From Zingiber officinale (taxonomy: Eukaryota > Streptophyta > Magnoliopsida > Zingiberales > Zingiberaceae): a stretch of 64,000 nucleotides of DNA. The position numbers were made by a program, and so were the translations under genes. A model generated the notes under the pieces. It did not search any database. It was not told the origin of the DNA and saw nothing but the letters and a program-made list of their open reading frames with translations. The DNA lies in contig NC_055987.1 of NCBI RefSeq assembly GCF_018446385.1, positions 6,719,705-6,783,704 of the forward strand, given 5' to 3'. Below are positions 9,727 through 21,384 of this stretch, piece by piece (within the stretch, counting starts at the first letter, position 1; every line of letters begins with the position of its first letter).

Positions 9727-11157
9727 ATGGCAGCGTCGGCGCCGGTGAAGTCAGGGAACGGGGCGGAGAAGCGAGCGAAGAAGGAGCCGAAGCTGCTTCT
9801 AGGCCGCTTCGAGGTGGGGAAGCTTCTCGGTGCCGGGACCTTCGCCAAGGTATACGTTGCCCGCAACGTCCGCACTGACGAGCTCGTGGCCATCAAGGCG
9901 CTGGACAAGGAGAAGATCGTCAAGTGGGGGCTCGTTTCCCAAATCAAGCGGGAGATCGCCATCCTCCGGCGCGTCCGACATCCCTACATCGTTCAGCTCT
10001 TCGAGGTCATGGCCACCAAGACCAAGATCTACTTCGTCATGGAGTACGTCCGTGGCGGGGAGCTTTTCTCCCGCGTCTCCAAGGGCCGGCTCCGCGAGGA
10101 CGCCGCCCGCCGATACTTCCAGCAGCTCGTCTCCGCCGTCGCCTTTTGCCACGCTCGCGGCGTCTTCCACCGGGACTTGAAGCCAGAGAACCTTCTCGTC
10201 GACGAGAATGGCGACCTCAAGGTCTCCGACTTCGGGCTCTCCGCGGTCGCGGAGCAGAGCCGCGGCGGGGACGGCCTGCTCCATACCTTCTGCGGCACGC
10301 CGGCGTACGTGGCTCCGGAAGTGCTTTCGAGAAGGGGCTACGACGGCGCCAAGGTCGACATTTGGTCCTGCGGCGTCATCCTCTTCGTATTGACCGCCGG
10401 CTGCCTCCCGTTCCGCGATTGCAACATTGTATCCATGTACCGAAAGATCTACAAAGGGGATTTCCGGTGCCCGCGGTGGTTCTCGGCGGATCTCAAACGG
10501 CTCCTCCACCGCCTCCTGGACACCAATCCCCGAACCCGGATCACCATTCCGGAGATCATGGAGGACAATTGGTTCAAGAAGGGTTTCCGCCATGTCCAAT
10601 TCTACACGGAGGACGACCAATTGCATACTCTAGAAGACGCTTCCCAAATGTCCCAAGGCGATGCGGCATCCCTCTGGGAAACCGAATCCGATTGTTCCAT
10701 CATCTCTTGCGCCTCATCAATACTCTTGGAGGAGAAGAGGAAGAGGCCCCGGATGTCGAGGCCGTCGACTCTCAATGCGTTCGATATCATTTCCTTCTCG
10801 AGGGGGTTCGACCTCTCGGGGTTGTTCGAGGAGACGGGAGACGAGACCAGGTTTCTCTCCCAGGAGCCAGTTTCCACGATCATAACGAAGCTAGAGGAGA
10901 TCTCCAAGGCGGTAAGCTTCACGGCGAGGAGAAAGGATTGTCGAGTGAGCTTAGAAGGCACGAGAGGAGGAGGTGAAAGGGGGCCATTGACGATTGCAGC
11001 GGAGATATTTGAGCTCACACCATCGATCGTAGTGGTCGAAGTGAAGAAGAAATCAGGGGACAGGGGAGCTTACGAGGACTTCTGCAACAAGGAGCTCAAA
11101 CCCGGCCTGCGGCACCTCGTTTTGGAGCCAGATTACAATGCCAAAACTCTGTCATAG
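9727..11157 (+). CDS. CBL-interacting protein kinase, CIPK6-like, intronless
   Basis: A Ser/Thr kinase of the SnRK3 family, 476 aa. CIPKs are activated by calcium-loaded CBL proteins and phosphorylate transporters and other targets, often at membranes. The kinase domain spans about residues 28-283: glycine loop GAGTFAKV (35-42), Lys57 in VAIK, HRD at 148-150, DFG at 168-170, activation segment to APE (196-198). The regulatory part has the NAF motif (NAF at 350-352) for CBL binding. It is followed by the PP2C-interaction region (about 388-415, ending CRVSLEG) and the C-terminal EIF...VVVEVKK block. That block and the GLLHT/CGTPAYVAPEV stretch look most like CIPK6, from memory of the family. 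I chose ATG 9727 because the frame is open upstream only to a non-ATG codon lying before the TATA box. All catalytic residues are present. No intron is needed, as in the intronless CIPK clade. GC-rich codon use is typical of monocots. Neighbouring genes are unrelated. Confidence 0.95.
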   Translation: MAASAPVKSGNGAEKRAKKEPKLLLGRFEVGKLLGAGTFAKVYVARNVRTDELVAIKALDKEKIVKWGLVSQIKREIAILRRVRHPYIVQLFEVMATKTKIYFVMEYVRGGELFSRVSKGRLREDAARRYFQQLVSAVAFCHARGVFHRDLKPENLLVDENGDLKVSDFGLSAVAEQSRGGDGLLHTFCGTPAYVAPEVLSRRGYDGAKVDIWSCGVILFVLTAGCLPFRDCNIVSMYRKIYKGDFRCPRWFSADLKRLLHRLLDTNPRTRITIPEIMEDNWFKKGFRHVQFYTEDDQLHTLEDASQMSQGDAASLWETESDCSIISCASSILLEEKRKRPRMSRPSTLNAFDIISFSRGFDLSGLFEETGDETRFLSQEPVSTIITKLEEISKAVSFTARRKDCRVSLEGTRGGGERGPLTIAAEIFELTPSIVVVEVKKKSGDRGAYEDFCNKELKPGLRHLVLEPDYNAKTLS

Positions 11158-12236
11158 CGAGCGCAATTCAACAGCACTAGTAATCGCTCGGAAAGGGAAC
11201 GTCTGGACATTTTGTATATACAGCTCGATGATCTTAGTTCTGGCCCTGAGGTTCGATTTGAATTTTTGACTTATACATATCATTGAAATTGAACAGAACG
11301 ACTGAACGACTAAGTTTTTCATAAACGTATGTTTGCAGATAAATTAGTATGTTTTTTTATATCTATTTTTAATTAAAAAAATCAACCCGGCATTGAATTG
11401 GAAAACTTCACCTCGGAGCAATCCCCAACTTTGACCACTATGGCCGTGGCTTCTCCTGGACCGTCGAAGCCCACATCCATGATATGAGCCCATCATTGAT
11501 GACCAGAGTGTAGACCATGCTCACCTTCCTTCAATATTTATCAACCGAGACATAAATAATACAAAATTAAAAAGAAATATAATTAAGAAAAAAAAATGAA
11601 ATTATAAAAGTCAATCCAATTCGAAGAGGAAATAGGGACAGCGCCTTGTGGTGGTCCTCACCTTTCTCTCGCGGCCGTCTCCTTCTCTCATTGCTTGTCT
11701 CTCGCTTCTGCTCTGACGCCTTTACCTTCCGTCCGTCCTTCCTTCCTTCCTCTCCGTGTCCCCCAAAACAAGCCGACGGCGACCCGTTGCTACCCGACAA
11801 ACTTACCCACCTCATCGATTCCTCCTTCGTCCTTCCCGCTTCCCTATCTTCCCGTAAAATTCTCATCCGTCACCGGCTGTTCCCGGTGCCCCGCGCCATC
11901 CTCTCCTCGACCTAACCACCAATAAATTTACTCCCGTCCCTCCGTCCCGCCTTCCCCGTCAACCCACAACGCGCCCACTGAACCAACGGCGGTGATGCGT
12001 CGTCGCCCCCATGGACCCCGCCTTTTCGCACCCCAATCAGCGCGAGAACGTCGGCGCACGCGTCTACCGGCGACTTCCGCTCTCGTGCTCTTCACGTGCC
12101 TCCCTTCCCTCGCCAGCCGGCGCCCCTCCCTTCCTCGCCGCTCCCCCACCTTCTTTTATTCCTCTTTCTCTCTCTGTCTCCTTCCGTCAACAACACGGCA
12201 ACCGAATAAGAAGGGCAAACATCAAGGAGGGAGGGG
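11158..12236. other. CIPK 3' flank and trihelix upstream region
   Basis: The first part is the 3' UTR and A/T-rich flank of the kinase gene. From about 11640 the DNA turns C/T-rich and GC-rich, as in a monocot promoter and 5' leader for the gene at 12305. Overlapping open frames here (for example around 11646-12642) have low-complexity Pro/Ser/Arg content and no conserved domain, so I do not annotate them. Confidence 0.5.
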
Positions 12237-12256
12237 GAGAGAGAGAGAGAGAGAGG
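12237..12256 (+). repeat. GA microsatellite in 5' leader
   Basis: About ten GA units lie 50 bp before the trihelix ATG. GA/CT tracts are frequent in plant 5' leaders, and a regulatory role (GAGA-factor binding) is possible but not shown. Confidence 0.8.
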
Positions 12257-12304
12257 CGATTGAATCGGAGACGGATCTCTGGGAGTTTGCGGTAGATCGA
12301 TCTG

Positions 12305-13168
12305 ATGGAGAGGAAGGAAGGGGGGCCGTATCGGCCGCCGAACCCGGCCTTGCCCTACCGGGAGGATTGCTGGAGCGAGGGGGAGACGTCGGCGTTGGTG
12401 GACGCCTGGGGCGACCGCTACCTCGACCTCAACCGCGGCAACCTCCGCCAGAAGCACTGGCAGGAGGTCGCCGATGCCGTCAACTCCCGCCGCGGAGCCG
12501 CCGGACGCCGCCCGCCTCGCACCGACGTCCAGTGCAAAAACCGCATCGATACCCTCAAGAAAAAGTACAAGATCGAGAAGGGAAGGATCGCATCCGGCTC
12601 GGTTGCGGCCGTCAGCCAGTGGCCTTTCTTCTCACGTCTTGATACCCTCATCGGATCGTCCGTCGCCGCCGTCCCCACTGCACACTCGGTGAAGAAGCGC
12701 GCTTTGTCGCCCCCTCTTGCTTTGGCGCTCCCATACCACCGAAAGGGCGCGCCTTTGCCTGTCGCGACATCCTTACTGCCGTTTGATTGGAAGGAAAAAC
12801 GCCCAACAGCCGCCGCCCTTGCTGTCGATGACTCAATCTTCTGGCGGGCGGCGGCGGCGGCGGCAGCGGCAGAGGAGGATGATGAGGAGGAGGAAGAGGA
12901 AGCGGAGGAGGATGTTGGGTCGCCATCCGGGTCTTCAGAAAGAAGATGCAAGAGGGCTTTGGAGAGGGAGGGAAACGAGATCCGTGAGCTTGCTAGGGCG
13001 ATAGAGAGATTTTCTGATATATACGAGAATGTTGAGGTGGCGAAGCAGCAGCAGATGATGGAAATGGAGAAGCAGAGAATGGAGTTCGACAAGGAGCTAG
13101 AGTTCCAGAGGATGCAGATGTTTGTGGATTTACAAGTTCAGCTGGCCAAGATTAAGCGCACCAAGTGA
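12305..13168 (+). CDS. Trihelix (MADF/Myb-like) transcription factor, ASIL-type
   Basis: A nuclear DNA-binding protein of 287 aa. One Myb-like trihelix domain covers about residues 20-115, from DCWSEGETSALVDAWGDRY through QCKNRIDTLKKKYK to WPFF. Its spaced Trp residues are 23, 35, 52 and 106. This arrangement matches the ASIL/6b-interacting-protein branch of trihelix factors, which repress or tune embryo and seed genes in Arabidopsis (family knowledge, not shown here). A middle region holds an Ala run (182-189) and an acidic run of Glu/Asp (190-203). The C-terminus (about 218-283) is a long charged coiled coil ending KIKRTK, likely for dimerisation. The ATG at 12305 starts right before conserved residues. 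The gene is single-exon in its coding part, with a probable intron just after the stop. Close GC content and codon use to the CIPK gene suggest both are native genes. Confidence 0.92.
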   Translation: MERKEGGPYRPPNPALPYREDCWSEGETSALVDAWGDRYLDLNRGNLRQKHWQEVADAVNSRRGAAGRRPPRTDVQCKNRIDTLKKKYKIEKGRIASGSVAAVSQWPFFSRLDTLIGSSVAAVPTAHSVKKRALSPPLALALPYHRKGAPLPVATSLLPFDWKEKRPTAAALAVDDSIFWRAAAAAAAAEEDDEEEEEEAEEDVGSPSGSSERRCKRALEREGNEIRELARAIERFSDIYENVEVAKQQQMMEMEKQRMEFDKELEFQRMQMFVDLQVQLAKIKRTK

Positions 13169-13178
13169 TCTGATACTG

Positions 13179-15945
13179 GTAAGCCAAAATCGTACTTTTC
13201 TTTATGTGGCTTTGAAATGCCGTTATTATTGATAGTACCAATGAAGAACATATTACCTCCATTCCAATTAAGTTATTTCCCTTTTATTTTTTTACATTTA
13301 AATATGTTGAGCTGCGGATAAGATTGATGTTGATATGTTATGAAAATGAGACAATTTGATGCATACCAAGGTGTTCATGCTGCCAAATATGCTTTTAGGA
13401 AAGGTATCCTTTGAGAACTGAACCTACAAATTTACTTTTTTTAAGTGTTTGATAATTTAGAGGGCACGAGCTTAAATCAATTATCAATATTTTAATTTGA
13501 TATCTTATTTAGTTGTATTTAACTAATGGATCATGGAAAAATTATGTTCTCATCTGTTACATGGGGTTTTAATCCCACTCTTGTAGAGTTTAGAAACCTA
13601 CAAAATCACATAACACGAGTTTTGTTTATTTTCCACCAAATGATCTGGAATCAAAACTATCATACAAAATGAAGGCTAACTGTATCGGATTAGCACATGA
13701 TGGCTAGCTTTTACCTTGGTTCCTATAAGCCGATTGTGATAATCACACTTTTAAGTCTCTTGATTATCGAGTATCATCTAGTAAGCAAGTTCAATTTGTT
13801 TTGTAGTAATAATATGCATTATCAGTTTTTCTTTATCGGTGTTGTTTAGTGGGCTACAACTTCAGGACAAGAAGAAAACACTAAAACAAAGACACTATCA
13901 TAGCTAGTGCTCTCTAACACATTGGAGACTGGTGTGACCATGTGAATGATAGGTTAATGAGATTTTTAATTGCAAATGTGGCAGCCGCATGGCTAAATCC
14001 TTGTTTGAGTTTCAGTTGTGATGGCACTATGTCCTTAGTTATCTTTCCAGGGACCTAAATTGATGTTTGTTGTGCCTTGGGCATGACCAAAAACAACCAA
14101 AATGAACACAATTTATTAGCAGTGAGCAGCTGATGATAACTCCCAACAGACAACGTAGACAATCAATGAGATGATTAAATGGAATCACATGAACACTGAA
14201 AGCGGATGATTTGCACGATTACAACACACTTCTATTAAGGTAACTTCAAATATAGTACTTGATAGGGTTTGCATTGCAAAGTTTCTGCACAATTCTATCT
14301 AATGAACAAAACCCTCTTTAGGACATAATTGAAGGTAACAACCCGTTGGCAACCCATGACATCCCAGGGCACCAGATTCCAAATTTTGAATTCAAAGACC
14401 AAAAACTAAAAATTATTATCAAGTTGGCGAAACTATTCACCAGGACAATCATTACCACCTGAAGTCTACTTGTTCACTTGGTTGAAACATCTGCCCACAC
14501 ATTGCATGCACAATGACCTAGCTGTGGGTGGTGTGACATGGTAGCATGTGTCAAAGTTTTATGTCTATTTCAGTGCATGGATTGCCCATGCAGTTTGTCT
14601 TGTGTGTGTGCTCCTGTCTGTCCTCTATTCTCCGCACACAATCTTCATTGCACTGCAGCCTGCCTATGTACAATATGGTGTCCATGGTCTATCCACCACT
14701 CCCATTGCTACTTGCCACAAGCCACAACTCATTTCTGTGCTGTAGCCTTGCTGTGCCCACCAGACTTTGTTTGATTTCCTCTAGTGTACAGGAAACTCAT
14801 ATCCACCACTGCTGGACCCAAGCAAGGCAGTTGAGCGACTTGCTTGGCCTTCTCAAATTGAGGACTTGGAAGCGTCATAGAAGGCATCTAAAGTCTACAT
14901 GTTTGGTGACAACATGATTGCTATGTTAATGTTATTCTTGTCATATATTTACGGGTCACCTAGAATGAGTGAGGGATATCTAGCCATTGTTATTGAGATT
15001 GTTTAAGGATATTGAGAATGAGGTCTCTAGGTCTTCACTTGTCGCATAAAGGCGCATTAACTATTACCATGGTAGGTTAAGAAAGTGTTTCTTATTTACC
15101 TTTAAAACTAAATACTTGGTACAATGACAGCATGGCAACATAATTAGTTACCATCACTTGATGGCTGGAATAAGATCCATGCCCGTGATCCAAGTAGTTA
15201 GGACTCATGGCTTGTAGTTGTTGGTTAGACTTAAGAAAGAACATATGAGAACCTTATCTTTATGAATAATGATGTTGGTTAACAAAATTTGACAAAGATT
15301 CAAGTCTCGTATGATTATCATTGATTAACTTAATTGGATCACTCTAAGCATCTTCTGTCTTCTCAGAGGGGATTAGCCTTAACCTTGCTTTTTTTCCCCA
15401 GTGTGTTATTTTATCACGCCCTGCCCGTGTGCCAAATTCTCAGTTGAAAATAACTTGTAAGAAGGAGCCTTTCTAGATTGCCAATATCAACTGCATGGTC
15501 CACTATGTATTCCCTAGATTTCTGGATAAGACGGCAAAAGAACATGGAGACTACCTATTGCTGGTCTTTGGTAGTTTGATAATCTTTTAAGTCTGTGTAG
15601 CATGTTATCCTCTGTGTGTGTATGTGCATCGCCCATATCATGACCATTGCAGTTATTTATGAATTCTCTTGGACTGTTATCACATAATTCGTTCTCATTC
15701 GTATCCAGGATTTATCTGCACACCATGGATATCTTATCTTTACTTGTGAAGAAAAGAAAAAAAACTATCGTAGCAAACATTGTTATCTCAAAAGAGGAAA
15801 ATACAAGAAACTTGATAAATGAATAGCAAATGATTAAATATTTTACATGTGATTCAGATCATTTCTTTTCTATTGTATGTGACTGATATGATTCTGTTTG
15901 TATTGAACTAGTGTTCTGATATTTGCTTATTCTGCTCTGCTGCAG
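13179..15945 (+). other. Putative 3'-UTR intron of the trihelix gene
   Basis: Ten bases after the stop codon, TACTG|GTAAGCC looks like a strong donor. TTATTCTGCTCTGCTGCAG, a strong pyrimidine-rich acceptor, ends at 15945. The 2767 bp between lack any convincing coding sequence. The short open frames near 14538-14917 have no conserved features. An intron ending ORF-downstream like this could expose the transcript to nonsense-mediated decay or be alternatively retained. It is only a sequence-based prediction. Confidence 0.5.
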
Positions 15946-16304
15946 GTGGTTTACATGTAGAAATAACTCAATTAATTACGTCACTACTTGGATGCATGTT
16001 CAATCTATCCTACCCTCGTCCGAGTGGAGGTGTTTGTGTTTTTATTTATTTATTGTTCGGCATCATCAGAACCATCGAATTATAAGATAGCTGTAGTTGG
16101 TTTGGTAATTTAACTTGAGACAGATGCTTGTCTGCACCACCCAGTAGAAGTGACTTTTCCTTTTGTTAAACATAATTTGCTGAACTAGATTCTGTCTCGT
16201 GGAAGTTTTCGTGATTTCAATAGTATCTTTTTGGTTGCCTAACTTTTGTCCACTGTCATACTAACATCAATTAGGGGGAAACAGATGACAATTAGGATGT
16301 AAAT
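15946..16304 (+). other. Possible final 3'-UTR exon and flank
   Basis: If the intron above is real, this stretch begins with the last exon and contains the polyadenylation region. No coding sequence is seen. Confidence 0.35.
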
Positions 16305-16337
16305 GTATAAATCTAAAAAGAGAAAATTAGAGCCTGC

Positions 16338-16338
<1 letters not shown>

Positions 16339-16387
<49 letters not shown>

Positions 16388-16388
16388 C
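16339..16388 (+). repeat. TTA microsatellite
   Basis: About 16 TTA units. Matching AAT runs occur at 19869-19901 and 20174-20193 inside related LTR-like sequence. Confidence 0.9.
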
Positions 16389-16749
16389 CAACTTAATGAA
16401 AAGTTACACAAAATGTTTATATAGTTAGGTTAAAATACTAAGAAAAAGATTAATCTATCGTTAATAGTTAATAAATAGAAAAGTTTGATAATAATAATAT
16501 AATTTAACATTGCCCTTTAAACTCATGATGTTTCAGTTAAAAATATTGAAAATTTATTAGACAAAAAATGAAAGTGTGAAGGGATTGTGTCTTGATAAAT
16601 ATATAAGTAATTTGTAGACTAGAAAGAATGTGATGGTGTTAATTTAAAGATAATGGCGAGTAATGTGATAATTAATTTTAATATATTTTATTCGCTCATG
16701 AATAATTGAATTGCGCGTAATTTGAATAGTACTTTGATTATCACAATAT

Positions 16750-19720
16750 AATAGAGTAAGTTTGAAGAGAGATATCAATATCCGCAAGCAACCAACGCAA
16801 CTAAATTGTCTCACAAATAGTTGAGGTCATGATACGGTACTCGACTTTTGTAGAAGATCTAGAAATAATATTTTATTTTTTACTTTTCCAAGAAATGAGA
16901 GAATCATCGAGAAAAACGCAGAAGCCAGTGGTAGACTTGCAATCCGTGGTATCAACAACTTAATCAGTATCAGAGTATGCACGGAACTCTAGAAATGAAG
17001 TAGAAGGAAATAAAAGATTTTGAAATTGAGTGCCAATGATACTTAAGCATCCGAAAAATAACAACCTAATGAACTGTAGTTGGTACAGTGACAAATTGAC
17101 TAATCACATGAATAGTATACACAATATCTGAAAGAGATACGGTGAGATAAACCAAGCTCTCAACAATAATTTGGTACAGACTAGGATCCGACAAAGATGA
17201 ACTATCAGATGGAGAATACTGAATATTAGTCTCAATAGGAGTATCAACAACTCTATTATCAGTAAGAAGTGCACGCTCAAATATATCATATATATATTTT
17301 AACTGAGATAAAAGGTAACCTTTTAGGGAATATGCAACCTCAATGTCCATAAAGTAGCATAGTATACCTAAGTCTTTCATAGCAAAATAACGAGCCAACT
17401 CAGACTTCAAAGAAACAATTTCATTAAAATCATTATCAGTAATAATCATGTCATTAACATATAACGATAAAAGAATACAATCTGTATTGGTACATCTGAC
17501 AAACAATGTTGAATCATGATTACTAGATGAAAACCAAACGAAATAATCATGGTAGAGAACTTCTTAAACTAAGTGCGAGGTGCTTGTCTGAGACCATAAA
17601 ACACTTTATGAAGCTTGCAAACTTCACTAGGTTGGTGTGAATCACTAGGAAGAGGTGTCATATAAACTTTTTCATGAAGATTACCATTTAAAAATATTCC
17701 ATCTGAAATATTCTCTATCGACAAACAGAAGCACCAACAATCAGAGTACTAACAGTCGTCATGTTTATAAGATGAGCAAATATTTTCTTATAATCCATGT
17801 CTTACTCCTGAGAATAATCTTTAATAACAAGACGAGTTTTGTATCGTTCAATAGATCAATTAGATTTAATTTTGATCTTATATACCCAATTAGAACCAAT
17901 AGTATATTTTTCGGATGGCAACGATACCAAATCTGATGTATGAGTATGATGCATAGCAGTTAGTTCCTCAGTCATAATATCCTGCCAATGTATTACGAAT
18001 ATCTTCTCTATAGGATACAGACTCATAAAGACAATGAACAGATGCAACAAATAAAGCAAAAGAACGAGAATAATAAGAGTAAGCAAAATCTAGTAGTTTA
18101 GTAGACTTACGAACATGAGTGGACTGATTAAGGTGGAGAGAAGGATTATCTGCAATCTCAGGAGATGATTGGGTAGTGGCAGAAGGAGGAGCATGTGAAG
18201 CGGGTATCTCAGGAATCAAAGTACCAGATTCAGTTGAGCTATCAATAGGGGTTTTGGGTGAAGCTTTCTCAGTGTCAGTATTAAAAAGATCAATATAAAA
18301 TAGATCTAACTTCATATTATGGGAACTAGCTGGAATAGAAAAGAATGAGATATGCTCAAGAAACACATCATGATAAGAGATATACAATTTTTAACTAACG
18401 AGATCAAAGCAAAGATATCCTTTTTGACCAACATCATAATCCAAAAAGTCACACAGAGCAGACCAAGGGACTAACTTATTATACTCGACATGTGGACGAA
18501 GGACGAAACAAGTACAACAAAAAACACGCAAAGAGGAATAGGTAGGAGTATGCCTATATAATTTTTCAAAAGGTGACAAACTTGAATTGTGTGAGGTTGG
18601 AATTCTATTAATTACATGAGCAGCGGTAAGGATTGCTTCCTCCTAAAAGACACTAGGAACACTAATAGATAATAAAAATAGATGAGTTGTTTTAACAAGA
18701 TGTCTATATTTCTGTTCAGCCACACTCATTCTGTTCAGGAGTATCTGTATACGAGGTTTGATGAATAGTATCATCATAAGCAAGTAAACATGAAAAATGA
18801 TTTGAAGTGTATTCACCTCCCAAATCATAAAGAAAGCACTTTATGATACTAGAATGCTGAGTTTTCACAGGAGCTCTAAAGTTATTGAAAATGATAAGAT
18901 AATCAGATCTGTGTTTCATAAAATAGACCCAAGAGTAACAAGTGCAATCATTAATAAATAAAACATAATACCTTGACTCCCCTTTTGTAGGAATAGAAGA
19001 GGGTCCTCACACATTAGAATGAATAAGATCAAATGCAGCAAAAGAAAAAAAGAAAGACTTTTAGAAAATGATAAGGTAGAAATTTTGGCCAATTTACAAC
19101 CACCACAATCAGAAATATCAGAAATTTTTAAAGGTCCTAATACACCTGTAAAAGATAAAAAATGCAAATAAGACGCTAAAACATGACCTAAATGAAAGTA
19201 TCACGACTCAAATGAAAAGATGATAAATCCACATTCGAAACTACAACATCTGATATTTTGAGTTGATCCAAAACATAGAGTCTTCTTTGCCTACGGCTTG
19301 TCCCAATCAACTTCTGAAATCGTGGGTCATGAACATAAGAATTGGATGAAGAAAAAGATATTAGATATCCATATTTATATAATTAACTAACAGAAACAAG
19401 ATTTAAAGTAAAACTCTGAATGTAATAAGCATAAGTAAAAGATAAACAAGACATAATACTTGAACCAATATCTACTAATGGTATAAGAATACCATTAACA
19501 GTCACACTAGATATAGATAAACTGAGAGAAAAAAAATAAAAGATAATAAATTAGATGATATATGATGGGAGACACCAGAATCCAAAACCCATAAGGATAA
19601 GGTATACTTGAAATATCAGACGACGATAAACCTATATGAGAGGAAGCTAGCATGGTAAAGAGTTGTGAAGCAAGGAACTGTTGAAACTGTTTAAACATAT
19701 ACGGATTAAGTTTTCATAAA
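16750..19720 (-). pseudogene. Copia pol remnant (integrase to RNase H)
   Basis: Many stops and frame changes interrupt the frame, but domains follow the Copia order on the minus strand. Near 19150-18720 are pre-integrase and integrase pieces (GCKLAK, DDLGGEYT-like YDLGGEYTSN). At 18579-18391 lies the FEKLYRHTPTYSSLRVFCCTC segment after integrase. At 18090-17860 is the start of reverse transcriptase (NWVYKIKIKSN). At 17506-17066 the polymerase site has drifted to LYVNDMI instead of YVDD and is followed by FAMKDLG. Near 16970-16780 is an RNase H piece with KSTTGFC and LISWKSKK. Dead and old. Confidence 0.8.
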
Positions 19721-19869
19721 TCATCTGTACGATTAGGTATAGTGATAGAACAAATAATACTCAAAATAATCAAATTGTATAGATATCTTGACACAAATTT
19801 TTTATATAGTTAGGTTACATATCTAGAAAAAGACTAATATATCCTTAATAGTTAATAAATAGAAAAATC

Positions 19870-19901
<32 letters not shown>

Positions 19902-20200
19902 TAATCTACCAAACTCAATACAGCATGACAAAAACACCATTTCTTTCTATCAAATTATCCATAAAAGTTGTGGACATGATTAATAATTTTTCAATCAAAC
20001 TATTAAAACATGAAGGCTTTAATATCATATATAAATCTAAAGAAAAAAAACTAGGGTTTGTTTTTTTATTATCATCAAACTTAATGAAAAGTTACCTACA
20101 ATGTTTATATAATTAGACTAAAATACTAAGAAAAAGATTAATATATCCTTAATAGCTAATAAATAGAAAATTTTAATAATAATAATAATAATAAATCTCG

Positions 20201-20895
20201 GACGGTGAGAAGGTTGAATCACTAGTATGTTTAAATCAAAATTGAGATCTGCATAATTCGAAAAATAGTCTTAGACACTTGGAAAAAGTAATCAGTTTTT
20301 TATGTCAAATATATTTTAAAACAAAATCAATAATATGAGTCTAAAAAAACCTATTTTTTATTCTGTTCGCATGTTAAAATAAGATGAACGGAACAAAATT
20401 ATTTATATAACATTATTATTTTTTAATATGACAAACAAAATTATTTATTATTTTTATGTCAAAATTATTTTTTAATATAAAAATTGTTTTCTATTCTATG
20501 AACTAAATTAGTTCATAAATTAAGAGATACTTTTTTATTCATTTAATTTTTAAAAAGTAATAGTTATATTCTTTACCAATAATATTCTTATTCTATAACA
20601 TCGGGCAACTACACCACACTTGTAAAACAAAACTTATTTAAATTATCTTAAAATTTTAATTATTATTTTATTTAAAAAGCACAGTAATTCAAACACAAGC
20701 CAACCTAGACTAGACTCAGGGTAGATACAGAGAATTTTTTTTAAAATAAATATGAATACTAAACTTATTAAAAAAATAGGTAAAAAGTAAAAAACTAATT
20801 TTTTTTAAAATAAATATGAATACTAAACTTATTAAAAAAATAGGTAAAAAGTAAAGTTTTTTACAAGATTAGATGAGAGTAATTAATATCCAGGA
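20201..20895. other. A/T-rich sequence with a short tandem duplication
   Basis: Mostly A/T-rich without genes. A block of about 59 bp (AATTTTTTTTAAAATAAATA start) is repeated at 20729-20787 and 20799-20858. A related block in reverse orientation lies at 42727-42775. Confidence 0.5.
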
Positions 20896-21240
20896 TTTAA
20901 ATCCCGGTAATTATTATTTATTAATTTATTTTCTCATAGCCGGGATTTAAATCTGGCACTTGCTTTATTTACATTTTTTTTTTACATAATCGAGATTTAA
21001 ATCCCGACACTTGTAATTTTTTTCAACGGTCGGGATTTAAATCCTGGCACTATTTTTTAAAATATTTAATTTTTTTGAATATTTTTTAATACCGTTACAA
21101 CTTTTTAAATTTTTTTGCAAAGTTAATTTTTTATTAAAATTATAATTAATAAAATTAATTTATAAAATATGTTTAAAAAATAATAATAATTTAATTTATA
21201 TTTATTAAATATATTATAAGTTATTTAGCAAATAATTTCA
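20896..21240 (+). repeat. Left long terminal inverted repeat of the MULE
   Basis: Carries four copies of a GGATTTAAATCC palindromic core (20900-21050), then an A/T-rich block. ACATAATCGAGATTTAAATC near 20992 and the following 250 bp align with the reverse complement of 43510-43800. Confidence 0.65.
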
Positions 21241-21384
21241 ATAAAAATAAAAACAATAGGATTTAGTAAATATATTTAAGATTGTCACGTCTAAATACGA
21301 GAAGAATCGACATTTATATTATTGGGTAGAAAATTTGTCACGTATAAATATAAAAATATTTATTAAATATGCTACAAATTATAT

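Larger units (their letters stand above)
16305..20200 (-). mobile_element. Decayed Copia element, minus strand
   Basis: Two related segments of about 170-200 bp (16305-16500 and 20027-20195) share ATAAATCTAAA, AATGAAAAGTTAC, AATGTTTATAT and TAATAGTTAATAAATAGAAAA. They bracket a minus-strand Copia polyprotein remnant and look like short LTRs. Next to the right-hand copy, the minus strand reads a degenerate tRNA-Met primer site (TGATATTAAAGCC, at about 20013-20026), so the right copy is the 5' LTR. A third partial copy lies at 19795-19905. Ends and target duplication could not be fixed. Confidence 0.65.

Noticed and set aside
9924-10976. Long overlapping frame of about 350 codons inside the CIPK gene (and a 275-codon minus-strand frame at 9799-10626)
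   Set aside because: Shadow frames created by GC-rich third positions of the kinase gene. Composition is Arg/Pro/Ser-rich without domains.
12011-12642. Open frames overlapping the 5' leader and start of the trihelix gene
   Set aside because: No domain; they exist only because the region is GC-rich. The trihelix frame explains the conservation.
14538-14917. Cys-rich short frames inside the putative 3'-UTR intron
   Set aside because: They overlap in all three frames, have no conserved pattern and lack splice context of their own.
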